21,208 nucleotides of DNA from AP-15 sp036404275 (GCA_036404275.1 DASXAM010000313.1:1-21208), one strand, 5' to 3'; counted from the stretch's first letter, positions 8,287-16,074 are shown. Numbers and translations are program-made. The notes: generated by a model from the letters alone, not told the origin.

Positions 8287-9636
8287 TCATCCGCTCGCTT
8301 GCGGACGCAATGGCCCCGGCCGCGGGGCGAGCATAGAGGTGGCGCTGTTCACCGCACCGGCTTGCCGGCTCGCGAGCTCGGCGGCGAGGGCGCGGCGCGC
8401 CGCCGCGGCGATAATAACGACCGCAAAAAATCCGTCATAGGTCGCCAGCGTCGCGAAGCTCCCGCCGACACAATACCCAATCAGTGCTGCTTGCAGCATT
8501 CGGCCAAGGTTGTTCGCCCAGAGGAGGTCCGGTTGGCGGCGGGAACGCCGCACCAGCCAGGAGGCATCGAGGGCGGCGCTGGCGATGATCGCGATATAGA
8601 TGGCAAGCCCGGGGAAGCCGTGATCGCCGAGCATCTCGAACCAGTCGCTGTGCGGCGCGCGCGGCCGATCCAGCTTGGGCAGAGGGCTGTCCCAAAGCTG
8701 CCGGTTGACCGATCGCGGATCAAAGGACCAATGGAAACCGGCGCCGGTGATCGGCCGCTTCCGCGCCATTTCCCACGACAGCTGCCACATGTACAAACGG
8801 CTTTCGGCGGATTCATCCTTTTGGTAGGTTTCAATCGTCGCCATCCGGTCGATCCATTCCGCCGGCGCAAAGTTCCACACTCCTGCGGCCGTGAGAGCAA
8901 TCCAGATCGTCATGGTGATCTTTTTGCGCGTGCGGAACCACAGCACGGCGCCCATCGCGATCACGGCAACAAGAGCGCCACGAGAATAAGTGAAAAAATC
9001 CCCTAAAGCCGTCAGACCGATGAACCCCATCATCGGCCATTTCAAGGCGGGGTGAGGATACCGCTCGCGCAGATAAAACAGCAACGGCAGCATCATCGTC
9101 AGGGCGACGCCGAGATCGTTGTTGTCGCCAATCATCGTGCCTTCCGGCCCGTAGACCCGGTAGACGCCGCCATGCAGCAACGTAAAAATGCCGCCCTTAA
9201 AACCAAAAAAGGCAACCGACAGCACGCATACCACGATCAATTGATCGAGACGGGCACGGGTCGTCGTCAGCATAAAGGCTACGATCGTCATCAGCAGCAT
9301 TTTTTCGGTAAGCTGCCATTTGTCGTAGATTTGGGCCGGCGGACCCGTGCCGAGCAGCGACGTCACGGAAATCCACAGCATCATCAGCAACAGCAGCAGC
9401 GTGGTCTTGTTCCACGGTGGCGCTTTCGGCTCGTCGTTGGACAGGAGCCACGCCAGCAATGTGGCGACCGCGACAATCAGGGCATAAGGCGGATCGGCAA
9501 AGGGTCCGCCCCAGACGAGCCGATGAGGGCTCATCAGCGACACCCAAAACCACATCAAAATGCCGAAAAACGGCCCTTTGATGAAGATGAAGGGCAGCAG
9601 CCCGAAAAAAACCAGGGCCAGCGCGTATCCGCGCAC
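8287..9636 (-). CDS. O-antigen ligase-like membrane protein, exosortase A-associated type
   Basis: 449-aa polytopic inner-membrane protein. It resembles the putative O-glycosylation ligase family associated with exosortase A (TIGR03097-type): the N-terminal block LPFIFIKGPFFGILMWFWVS (14-33) followed by LMSPHRLVWG (34-43) is characteristic. About ten hydrophobic segments are visible. The Wzy_C-like core has GDNNDLGVAL (170-179), FTYSRGALVAV (215-225), and the periplasmic-loop motif RAPHSDWFEMLGDHGFPGL (326-344). The family is thought to transfer glycans from a lipid carrier to a protein or lipid acceptor. I chose the GTG at 9636, with AGGGGTGG upstream; an in-frame ATG at 9714 would add 26 residues of non-hydrophobic leader. 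No exosortase or PEP-CTERM protein is in the window, so this copy appears isolated. Confidence 0.8.
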   Translation of the reverse strand: MRGYALALVFFGLLPFIFIKGPFFGILMWFWVSLMSPHRLVWGGPFADPPYALIVAVATLLAWLLSNDEPKAPPWNKTTLLLLLMMLWISVTSLLGTGPPAQIYDKWQLTEKMLLMTIVAFMLTTTRARLDQLIVVCVLSVAFFGFKGGIFTLLHGGVYRVYGPEGTMIGDNNDLGVALTMMLPLLFYLRERYPHPALKWPMMGFIGLTALGDFFTYSRGALVAVIAMGAVLWFRTRKKITMTIWIALTAAGVWNFAPAEWIDRMATIETYQKDESAESRLYMWQLSWEMARKRPITGAGFHWSFDPRSVNRQLWDSPLPKLDRPRAPHSDWFEMLGDHGFPGLAIYIAIIASAALDASWLVRRSRRQPDLLWANNLGRMLQAALIGYCVGGSFATLATYDGFFAVVIIAAAARRALAAELASRQAGAVNSATSMLAPRPGPLRPQASG

Positions 9637-9979
9637 GCTATCGCCACCCCTGTCGCTGGCCGGGCCGATCGCGCCCGGATCCGATCGCGGCTGCCATGAC
9701 CGGCAACCGGTCAAGCCTGGTCATGCCGCAACCCATCGATGCCAGCCCCGATAAAGACCGAGACAGCGTTAATAAATAATTTCATTGATAATCCGAGCTG
9801 GATCGGAGCAGCCGATGTATTACGCGAGTCAACCTAGCGCATTTTGAGCGCACAGGCAACCGGCACCGTCGAGCCCGTGCAAGTCGTGCCCGATTTCGAG
9901 GCGGTCAGGGCCGCGGGATAGTGAAGCCTAAAAGATGGCGACGGTCGGCATCCCCGGGCAGCCCGGCGCTCACGCTCGG
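9637..9979. other. Intergenic region with a small AT-rich island
   Basis: 343 bp between the ligase-like gene and the thiolase stop, with no supported gene. A low-GC patch at 9769-9792 (TAATAAATAATTTCATTGATAA region) stands out in this GC-rich window. It lies about 135 bp upstream of the minus-strand ligase-like gene and may contain its promoter, though I could not assign clear hexamers. A TTG-initiated frame of about 25 codons from 9844 has no homology I recognise and is not called. Confidence 0.5.
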
Positions 9980-11128
9980 CTAAGGCGCCTCGTTCGACAT
10001 GATGATCGTGCCGGAGGCGGCGAACATGCCGCCGACACCGTGGCAGACCGAGATCTTGGCGCCCTCGATTTGCGCGGGGGCGATGCCGCGCATCTGACGC
10101 ACGCTCTCTTGCAAGGCGTACATGCCGTACATGCCGGAATGCATGTAGGAGAGGCCGCCGCCGTTGGTGTTGAGGGGCAACTTCAAGTTATCGCCGGGGG
10201 CGGTGTTGCGCTCGGCGATAAAGGCGCCGGCCTCGCCGCGCGGGACAAAGCCCAAATCTTCGAGGCCGTAGATCGGCAGGTGGGCGAACGCGTCGTAGAT
10301 CATCAGGTGATCGACATCGCTGTGGGTGATGCCGGCCTCGGCAAAGGCGGTGGGGCCGGCGACGCGGAAGGCGCGTGACGAGGTGAAATCCTGCATTTGG
10401 CTGACCATCGGCGTCTCGACGCTCTCGCCGGTGCCGAGGAGGTAGACCGGCTTGGTCGGGAAATCCTTGGCGCGCTCGGTCGAAACCAGGATCAGCGCGC
10501 CGCCGCCATCGGTTACGAGACAGCACTGCAGCAGCCGGAACGGGTAGGCGATCATCCGAGAGTTCAGCACGTCATCGACGGTGATCGGCGTCTTGAAGGT
10601 GGCGCGCGGATTCTTCGCCGCCCATTCGCGCTGCACGACCGAGACCATCGCCAAGGTCTCGTGGCTGAGCCCATAGGTCTTCATGTAGCGCAGCACGGGG
10701 ATTGTGAACAAAGTCGGCGGTCCCATCGGCCCATAGGGCTGCTCGAACTGGCCGGCGAGGCTTGTCGGTGCGACGACATTGCGGGTGCGGCCGATGCCGG
10801 AGCGACCGCTCTCGCCATGCGTGATCAACACCGTCTTGCACAGCCCTGACTCAATCGCCGCCGCGGCGTGGCGGACATGGATCATAAACGAGCAGCCGCC
10901 GACCGCGGTGCCGTCCACCCATTTTGGCATCAGGCCGAGATAGTGCGCCACCGTCACCGGCGTCTCACCGGCGGTCGCGATCCCGTCGATGTCGGCGGGT
11001 TTGAGCCCGGCATCGGCCATCGCGTTGAGCGCCGCGTCGGCATGCAATTGGATCTGCGACATGTCGGGGATGACGCCGAGCCGCGTGGTCTCGGCCGCGC
11101 CGACGATGGCGATCGATTTCGGCTTCAT
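9980..11128 (-). CDS. SCP2-type thiolase (copy 1, nucleophilic Cys present)
   Basis: 382-aa thiolase-superfamily protein of the sterol-carrier-protein-X/lipid-transfer type. Such proteins cleave or form C-C bonds in acyl-CoAs, usually with a DUF35 partner. VDGTAVGGCSF (71-81) places Cys79 at the thiolase nucleophile position. The C-terminal domain has IYDAF (277-281), GGGLSYMHSGMYGM (323-336) with His330, and ISVCHGVGG (359-367). Tyr278 and Tyr328 sit where the Ltp2 family has conserved tyrosines (from memory of that family). The ATG at 11128 is 4 nt after the stop of the DUF35 gene, whose last codons supply a GGAG ribosome site, so the two are translationally linked. The substrate is unknown; thiolysis of a branched or cyclic acyl-CoA is plausible. 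Confidence 0.85.
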   Translation of the reverse strand: MKPKSIAIVGAAETTRLGVIPDMSQIQLHADAALNAMADAGLKPADIDGIATAGETPVTVAHYLGLMPKWVDGTAVGGCSFMIHVRHAAAAIESGLCKTVLITHGESGRSGIGRTRNVVAPTSLAGQFEQPYGPMGPPTLFTIPVLRYMKTYGLSHETLAMVSVVQREWAAKNPRATFKTPITVDDVLNSRMIAYPFRLLQCCLVTDGGGALILVSTERAKDFPTKPVYLLGTGESVETPMVSQMQDFTSSRAFRVAGPTAFAEAGITHSDVDHLMIYDAFAHLPIYGLEDLGFVPRGEAGAFIAERNTAPGDNLKLPLNTNGGGLSYMHSGMYGMYALQESVRQMRGIAPAQIEGAKISVCHGVGGMFAASGTIIMSNEAP

Positions 11129-11132
11129 CGCA

Positions 11133-11543
11133 TCAGCTCCGGGCCGGGCGGAAGAGGGGCAGCGTGATTTCGTCGTCGAGCTTTTCGAAAGCGACCTCGA
11201 GCGGCATGTCGAGCACCAGCGCCTCGGGGGTTTGCGGGCAACCGGTGATGTTGGTCATCAGCCGCGGCCCTTCGTCCAATTCGACGACGGCGATCGCGTG
11301 GGGCGGGGTGAAACCCGGCACCGGGCGGTGGTGGATCACATAGGAAAAGAGCCGGCCCTTGCCGCTCGCCGTAAACACGCCGACATCGCGTGACGCGCAG
11401 GCCGGGCAGAACGGCCGCGGCGGAAAATACACCTTGCCGCAACCGTTGCAGCGTTGCAGCCGCAATTCGCCTGTCCGCGTGCCGTCCCAGAAATGCTGCG
11501 TCTCCGGCGTCGGCACCGGCCGCGCCCGCCTTCCGTCCGACAT
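11133..11543 (-). CDS. DUF35 zinc-ribbon/OB-fold protein, thiolase partner (copy 1)
   Basis: 136-aa acyl-CoA-associated DUF35 protein. The rubredoxin-like zinc ribbon has Cys32, Cys35, Cys46 and Cys49 (CNGCGKVYFPPRPFCPAC), followed by an OB fold (about 55-125). Family members form complexes with SCP2-type thiolases or aldolases and help bind the acyl-CoA. I chose the ATG at 11543, where GGAGGCGGGG directly precedes it; an in-frame ATG at 11558 would sit before that site. The thiolase starts 4 nt downstream. The toxin gene lies 39 nt upstream on the same strand, so read-through from the toxin-antitoxin promoter is possible. Confidence 0.88.
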   Translation of the reverse strand: MSDGRRARPVPTPETQHFWDGTRTGELRLQRCNGCGKVYFPPRPFCPACASRDVGVFTASGKGRLFSYVIHHRPVPGFTPPHAIAVVELDEGPRLMTNITGCPQTPEALVLDMPLEVAFEKLDDEITLPLFRPARS

Positions 11544-11582
11544 CCCCGCCTCCAGCAATGGCTTCCTAACGAGTTTGCCGTC

Positions 11583-12008
11583 TCAGGCGTCTCGATTCCA
11601 GGGGTTGATCACCGTCAGGCCCGCCGCCCTGAATGGGCCCTCATCGCGGGAAGCGACGCCCAATCCGCGCGCCGCAGCGATGGCCGCGATCTGACCATCG
11701 GCAAACGAGATCGCATAACCCGCGCTGCGGGCACGAGCGGCAATCTTCGCGTAGGCCTCGGCGGCAGCGACATCGAACGAAAGTATTCGCTCACCGAACA
11801 AGGCCTCGAGCTGTTTTTCCAGCCTCGCTTCCAGTGTCGCCCGTCGCCTTCCGGCCGGCAGGGCCTCGACACCCAGCAGCAGCTCAGCCAGGCTGACCGT
11901 CGATAGAAACAGGGTTTCGACCACCTGCGCATCGAGCCAATCCAGCACCCGTGCATCCGGGGACACGCGGATCGGCTCCGAGACGACATTCGTGTCGAGC
12001 AAAATCAT
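11583..12008 (-). CDS. PIN-domain toxin, FitB/VapC type
   Basis: 141-aa PIN-domain ribonuclease, the toxin of a type II toxin-antitoxin pair. It opens with the diagnostic MILLDTNVVSEPIR; Asp5 is the first metal-binding acid. Others are Glu42 in SLAELLLG and Asp104 in FADGQIAAI. Family members usually end with a TRN-x-x-DF motif; here the equivalent is ASRDEGPF (119-126), so the customary Asp of DF appears replaced while Asp122 takes the usual Asn place. The C-terminus LTVINPW is canonical for FitB-like proteins. The start overlaps the antitoxin stop by 4 nt (ATGA), a typical coupling. Expected action is endoribonucleolytic inhibition of translation, neutralised by the antitoxin. Whether it is active with the altered last motif is open. 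Confidence 0.88.
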   Translation of the reverse strand: MILLDTNVVSEPIRVSPDARVLDWLDAQVVETLFLSTVSLAELLLGVEALPAGRRRATLEARLEKQLEALFGERILSFDVAAAEAYAKIAARARSAGYAISFADGQIAAIAAARGLGVASRDEGPFRAAGLTVINPWNRDA

Positions 12009-12244
12009 TCAAGGTCGATCGGTTCCGCGGGGGTCTTGTCGCGTGCAATATCGAGATCGATCCCGCCGCATTCGCGCACCAGCTGCGCCAGCGCAGAGCC
12101 GAGCTTGACCCTGGCCGCCGGACGCACTGCCTCATCGAGGATTTGGCGCGCCTCGGCCTCGGTGCTGCGGCCGTGTCGGACTGCCTGCTCTCGAAGCGCA
12201 CGATGAGTCTCGGGCGCCAGATTGCGGATAACGATCGCGGCCAT
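12005..12244 (-). CDS. Ribbon-helix-helix antitoxin, FitA type
   Basis: 79-aa antitoxin. The N-terminal AAIVIRNLAPETHRALREQA is the FitA-like ribbon-helix-helix DNA-binding segment, followed by HGRSTEAEARQILDEAV. The C-terminal tail (about 50-79) should wrap the PIN toxin. The ATG at 12244 has AGGAGA 5-6 nt upstream. It overlaps the toxin gene by 4 nt. Such antitoxins, alone or with the toxin, repress their own promoter; an inverted repeat 28-53 bp upstream is the natural candidate operator. Confidence 0.88.
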   Translation of the reverse strand: MAAIVIRNLAPETHRALREQAVRHGRSTEAEARQILDEAVRPAARVKLGSALAQLVRECGGIDLDIARDKTPAEPIDLE

Positions 12245-12271
12245 AACAATCTCCTGCCATGCTGTTCGGAC

Positions 12272-12297
12272 GATATCATAAAGAGTTTTGGGATATC
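12272..12297. promoter_or_regulatory. Candidate operator/promoter of the toxin-antitoxin pair
   Basis: Two copies of the palindrome GATATC start 20 bp apart (12272 and 12292), about two helical turns. They sit in a larger inverted repeat: arms 12272-12282 and 12287-12297 match at 9 of 11 positions around a 4-nt centre. On the minus strand a TTGATA (12299-12294) with a TATCGT 18 nt later makes a plausible promoter overlapping the repeat. This fits autoregulation by the antitoxin. Confidence 0.45.
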
Positions 12298-12367
12298 AAG
12301 ATTCGCCCCTTTGACGCCCGCGTGCAATTCGTGCAAACGAAGCTGCAACATGATCGAGGAGGGCGGG

Positions 12368-13954
12368 ATGGCAGCGGGAATGAGCATCACGCCGGCGGAA
12401 TTGCGTGGCAGGCTGCATGATGGCGGCGAGATTGCGGTTGTCGATGCGCGCGAAGAGGGCAGCTTTCACGACCGGCATCTGCTGATGGCGTCGTGCCTGC
12501 CATTGTCGCGGCTCGAATTGCTGGCGCCGGCCCTGTTGCCTCGGCGCTCGGCGCCGATCGTCGTCTGTGACGACACCGAGGGGCTGGCCGAGCGGGCGGC
12601 GGCGCGATTGATCGAAGGCGGCTGGAGCGCTGTCGCGGTGCTGGCGGGCGGGGTCGCCGCCTGGGAGCGGGCCGGGTTTCCGATTTACAGCGGCGTCCAT
12701 GTGCCGTCGAAGGCCTTTGCCGAGGTCGTCGAGCACGAGATGGCGACCCCGTGGATCTCGGCCGAGGAATTGGCCGAGCGGCAGCGGAGCGGTGAAAAGC
12801 TCGTGATCTTCGACAGCCGCTCCTATGAGGAATATCACTCGAACAGCATTCCGGGTGCGGTCAGCGTGCCCGGCGCCGAATTGGTCTATCGCTTCAACGA
12901 ACTGGTGCCGTCGCCCGAGACCTTTGTTGTCGTCAATTGCGGCGGGCGCACGCGCAGCATCATCGGCGCGCAGTCGCTGATCGACGCCGGCGTGCCAAAC
13001 CGCGTTGTCTCGCTGAAGGACGGCACGATGGCCTGGCATCTGGCCGGGCTCGGCGTCGTCAACGGCGCCGATCGGCGCGCCCCCGCGGTCTCGGCCGACG
13101 GGGTCGCCGCCGCGCGGGCGCGGGCCGATGCGGTGGCGCGGCGTTATGGCGTGCCGGTCATCGATACCGCCACCCTCGCCCAATGGCAGCGTGAGACCGA
13201 TCGGCGCACGCTCTATCTGCTCGATGTGCGCGACCCGGGCGAATACCGCAACGGACACCTGCCGGGCTCGCGCATGGCGCCGGGCGGGCAATTGGTGCAG
13301 GAGACCGACAGTTGGCTCGCGGTCTGGGGGGCGCGGATCGTTCTCATCGACGATACCGGGGTCAGGGCGCGCATGACTGCCTCGTGGCTCAGGCGCATGG
13401 GCTGGGACGCGGCGGTGCTCGATCAGGGCCTTGTCGGTGCCGAGCTGGAAACCGGCGTGCCGGCGGACGACACCCTCATGTTCCCGGCGGCCCATGAGCC
13501 GCAAACCGTGTCGCCAGCGGAATTGCGGGCGAAGGAGGGCGCCGTCATCGTCGATCTGGCGCTGAGCCGGCAGCACCGGCAAGGGCACATTCCGGGCGCC
13601 TGGTTTGCGGTTCGCGCCCGGCTTGCCGATGCGCTTGGCAGGCTCCCGGCCGCGGGCGACCTGGTCTTGACCAGCGAGGACGGGGTGATCGCCCGCTTTG
13701 CCGCGGCCGAATTGCGCTCGCGCCGGCCGGCTATGGTGCTGGTGGGCGGCACCGCGGCGTGGGAAGCGGCCGGGCTGCCGCTCGAAACCGGTCTCGACAA
13801 GCTTGCCGACGAGCCCGACGATGTGGCGCTCTCGGCCCGCGACCGGCCCGCCGACCGCGAGCGCTATATGCGCGAATACCTCGCCTGGGAGATTGACCTC
13901 GTCAACCAGATCGCCCGCGATCGCGATTGCCGGTTTCGCCTGGCGCCGGTCTGA
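12368..13954 (+). CDS. Four-domain rhodanese-like sulfurtransferase
   Basis: 528-aa cytoplasmic protein made of four rhodanese-like domains (about 5-110, 127-232, 264-362, 380-475) and a charged C-terminal tail. Only domain 2 has the catalytic loop: VVNCGGRTRS with Cys191, which would carry the persulfide. The equivalent loops in domain 1 (VVCDDTEG), domain 3 (VLIDDTGV) and domain 4 (VLTSEDGV) have Asp or Ser at that position, so they are probably structural or regulatory. Rhodanese markers such as DSRSYEEYHSNSIPGA (149-164) and DVRDPGEYRNGHLPGS (286-301) are clear. The ATG at 12368 has GAGGAGGGCGGG immediately upstream and is preferred to the in-frame ATG at 12350. The gene is divergent from the antitoxin (123 bp) and ends 3 bp from the stop of the convergent NHL gene. 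The sulfur donor and acceptor are unknown. Confidence 0.88.
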   Translation: MAAGMSITPAELRGRLHDGGEIAVVDAREEGSFHDRHLLMASCLPLSRLELLAPALLPRRSAPIVVCDDTEGLAERAAARLIEGGWSAVAVLAGGVAAWERAGFPIYSGVHVPSKAFAEVVEHEMATPWISAEELAERQRSGEKLVIFDSRSYEEYHSNSIPGAVSVPGAELVYRFNELVPSPETFVVVNCGGRTRSIIGAQSLIDAGVPNRVVSLKDGTMAWHLAGLGVVNGADRRAPAVSADGVAAARARADAVARRYGVPVIDTATLAQWQRETDRRTLYLLDVRDPGEYRNGHLPGSRMAPGGQLVQETDSWLAVWGARIVLIDDTGVRARMTASWLRRMGWDAAVLDQGLVGAELETGVPADDTLMFPAAHEPQTVSPAELRAKEGAVIVDLALSRQHRQGHIPGAWFAVRARLADALGRLPAAGDLVLTSEDGVIARFAAAELRSRRPAMVLVGGTAAWEAAGLPLETGLDKLADEPDDVALSARDRPADRERYMREYLAWEIDLVNQIARDRDCRFRLAPV

Positions 13955-13957
13955 ACG

Positions 13958-14926
13958 TCATCCGACCCGAACGAGCTTTTGCAGGCTGCGCAGACCGGGC
14001 GGGATCAGCTTGCCTTTGGCACGGACGCGGCGGCCCCAATTGGTAAAGCTGACCTCGCCGACATAGATGTCGCCCCTCGAATCGACGGCGATGCCGTGCG
14101 GCGAGATGAACTGGCCGGTGGCGAGCCCGGCATGCTCGTGGCCAAGCCGCGCCAACAGCGTGCCGTCATGCGCGTAGATGCTGACGCGCGGACCGCAGCC
14201 CGGCAGATCGATATTGACCGCCATGTCGGGGCCGATCTCGCCGATATACATGCGCCCGGCCTTACCCGGCTCCAGATAGAGGCCCGAGGGCCGATGCATG
14301 TTGTTCCACTGGCCTTCATACTTGCCGTTGCCGTCGAATACCTGGACGCGGTGGTTTTCGCGGTCGGCGACATAGACCCAGCCATCGGCGTCGCAGCACA
14401 CATTGTGCGCGATGTTGAACTGGCCCGGATCGGTGCCGGGCTCGCCCCACGACATCAGGAGCCGACCGTCGGGCGTGTATTTGTGGACCCGCGAATTGCC
14501 GTAGCCGTCCGAGATGTAGAGATCGCCCTGCGGCGACATTGCGGTGTGGGTGCAGCGGTTGAACGGCTCGCCACTCATATAGGGCGCCGGTTTGCCGGGG
14601 ACGCCGATCGTCAGCAATACCTTGCCGTCGAGCGTGCATTGCCGGACCGAATGGTCGCCGTCATCGGTCAGCCAGATCGTGCCGTCGGGCGCCATAAAGA
14701 CACCGTGCGGCCGCACGAAGACGCCCTCGCCCCAGGTGCGCAGCAGATTGCCGTCGCGGTCGAAGACGCACATCGGGTGCTTGCCGCGGTTGAAGGCGTA
14801 GACATTGTCGTTGCCATCGACGCCGACCGCGGCGACATCGGCATTGAACTCCATCCCCGGCGGCAATTTGGCCCAGCCGTCGAGGACCTCGTACCGATAG
14901 CCGTCCTTTCCGAGTATGACCGGCAT
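13958..14926 (-). CDS. NHL-repeat beta-propeller protein (amidating-lyase-like)
   Basis: 322-aa protein with six NHL-type blades, at about 27-66, 72-108, 121-161, 170-207, 211-262 and 274-300. Each has the pattern of a short hydrophobic strand, D/G-rich turn, then a VYVADxxNHRVQVF-like strand; YVADRENHRVQVFD at 185-198 is the clearest. Six blades resemble the catalytic domain of peptidyl-alpha-hydroxyglycine alpha-amidating lyase, the name usually given to such bacterial proteins, but bacterial function is not established. No signal peptide is evident. AAAGGGG lies about 6 nt before the ATG at 14926. The gene is divergent from the EamA transporter (108 bp). Enzyme, lactonase-like or scaffold roles are all possible. 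Confidence 0.82.
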   Translation of the reverse strand: MPVILGKDGYRYEVLDGWAKLPPGMEFNADVAAVGVDGNDNVYAFNRGKHPMCVFDRDGNLLRTWGEGVFVRPHGVFMAPDGTIWLTDDGDHSVRQCTLDGKVLLTIGVPGKPAPYMSGEPFNRCTHTAMSPQGDLYISDGYGNSRVHKYTPDGRLLMSWGEPGTDPGQFNIAHNVCCDADGWVYVADRENHRVQVFDGNGKYEGQWNNMHRPSGLYLEPGKAGRMYIGEIGPDMAVNIDLPGCGPRVSIYAHDGTLLARLGHEHAGLATGQFISPHGIAVDSRGDIYVGEVSFTNWGRRVRAKGKLIPPGLRSLQKLVRVG

Positions 14927-15034
14927 GGCGACCCCTTTCTTCTGCGCGGCGAGAGGGTGAGCTTGCCCCGATTATAGGGGGGCGGGCCGGCGGCTCAACG
15001 ACGGCATCGGCGGGCGGCGCGGCCGGAGGGATGG

Positions 15035-15970
15035 ATGGCGGCGGTGGACAGGACGGGGGGCGCGCCGGGATCTTCGGCGCGTCCGGCGCAGGCATTGCGC
15101 CCGGCGCTGGCGGCGGTCGGCGGCAGCGTCATGGTCGGGTTTATGCCGCTCCTCGTCATCCGGCTCTACAATGACGGGATCGATGCGACATCGATGCTGG
15201 TCTGGCGCTACGGGCTGGCGCTGGCGCCGCTCTTTGCCGCCTCGGCATTGGCGGGGCACGATGTTCGCGCCGCGTGGCGCAGCGGCGCCTGGCGGATCGC
15301 AGCGGTCGGGGCGACCCTGGGCGCCGGACAGACCTTGTGCTTTTGGGAGAGCCTCCACACCCTCGACAGCAGCATTGCCATCCTGTTGTTCTACACCTAT
15401 CCGGCGCTGACGCTGGTGCTCGACCGGCTCGTGTTCGAGCGGCCGATCCGGCGGCGCGCGGCGGCCTGCGTCGCGGTCATCATGATCGGCGCCGGGCTCA
15501 TCACTCTGCCGGGGCTCAGCGGCGGTCTCGATGCGCGGGGGCTGATGTGGATCCTGCCGGCACCCGTGATCTACGCCCTCTACCTCGCCGCGAACTCGGT
15601 GCTGATGCGCCGGCATCCGCCCTTGATCGGCGCGATTTACCTCTATCTCGGGCTGGCGCTCAGCTTTGGCGGGGCCAGCCTCTATTTCGGCCTCGACCTG
15701 CCGGCAGCACCCGGCACTTGGCTTTTGGTGCTGGTCATCGCGCTCGGGCCGGGTGCGCTGACCGTCACCCTCTTCAGCTACAGCGTTCCGCGGCTCGGCC
15801 CCGCCAGCTATGCGATCATCGCCAACACCGAGCTCGTCACCGTTGTCGCAATCGGCATTTCGGTGCTGGGCGAACGGCTGACCGCGGCGCGGATGGCGGG
15901 CGGGGCACTGATCGCGTGCGGCATCCTGGCGCACGGAGTTTTTGGCCGGCAACCCTCGTCGCGAGCATGA
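15035..15970 (+). CDS. EamA/DMT-family transporter
   Basis: 311-aa inner-membrane protein of the drug/metabolite transporter superfamily. Two EamA repeats (about 27-159 and 166-302) give roughly ten membrane helices. Each repeat ends with the family signature: LFYTYPALTLVLDRLVFERP (118-137) and IIANTELVTVVAIGISVLGE (261-280). Members move amino acids, nucleobases or drugs, mostly as exporters. The ATG at 15035 follows GGAGGG by 4 nt; an out-of-frame ATG at 15031 overlaps. The next gene starts 104 bp downstream behind its own AT-rich leader, so the transporter is probably transcribed alone. The substrate cannot be inferred. Confidence 0.88.
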   Translation: MAAVDRTGGAPGSSARPAQALRPALAAVGGSVMVGFMPLLVIRLYNDGIDATSMLVWRYGLALAPLFAASALAGHDVRAAWRSGAWRIAAVGATLGAGQTLCFWESLHTLDSSIAILLFYTYPALTLVLDRLVFERPIRRRAAACVAVIMIGAGLITLPGLSGGLDARGLMWILPAPVIYALYLAANSVLMRRHPPLIGAIYLYLGLALSFGGASLYFGLDLPAAPGTWLLVLVIALGPGALTVTLFSYSVPRLGPASYAIIANTELVTVVAIGISVLGERLTAARMAGGALIACGILAHGVFGRQPSSRA

Positions 15971-16004
15971 TTTACAGTTTTTCGTATAAAAGGAGTAAAA
16001 TCTC

Positions 16005-16034
16005 TTTACATCATCGTAATGTTCCTGATATACC
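16005..16034 (+). promoter_or_regulatory. Candidate promoter of the beta-helix protein gene
   Basis: TTTACA (16005-16010) and ATATAC (16028-16033) are separated by 17 nt, inside an AT-rich leader (about 15970-16040) that contrasts with the GC-rich surroundings. The proposed start would lie about 35 bp before the ATG at 16075. The site is reasonable for a sigma-70-like promoter. Confidence 0.45.
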
Positions 16035-16074
16035 CTCTTATCGGGTAGCGGCGATGCCGCAAGGGAGGGACAGC

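Noticed and set aside
9844..9921. TTG-initiated frame of about 25 codons in the gap left of the thiolase
   Set aside because: No ribosome site, no homology I recognise, and too short to support.
12296..13588. Long minus-strand open frame (430 codons) antisense to the four-domain rhodanese gene
   Set aside because: The plus-strand frame has four clear rhodanese domains and a strong ribosome site; the antisense product is rich in Arg, His and Gln with no domain.
15274..16074. N-terminal extension of the beta-helix protein back into the transporter gene
   Set aside because: The signal peptide begins at the ATG at 16075, which has AAGGGAGGG upstream, and the extension is out of frame with the transporter.
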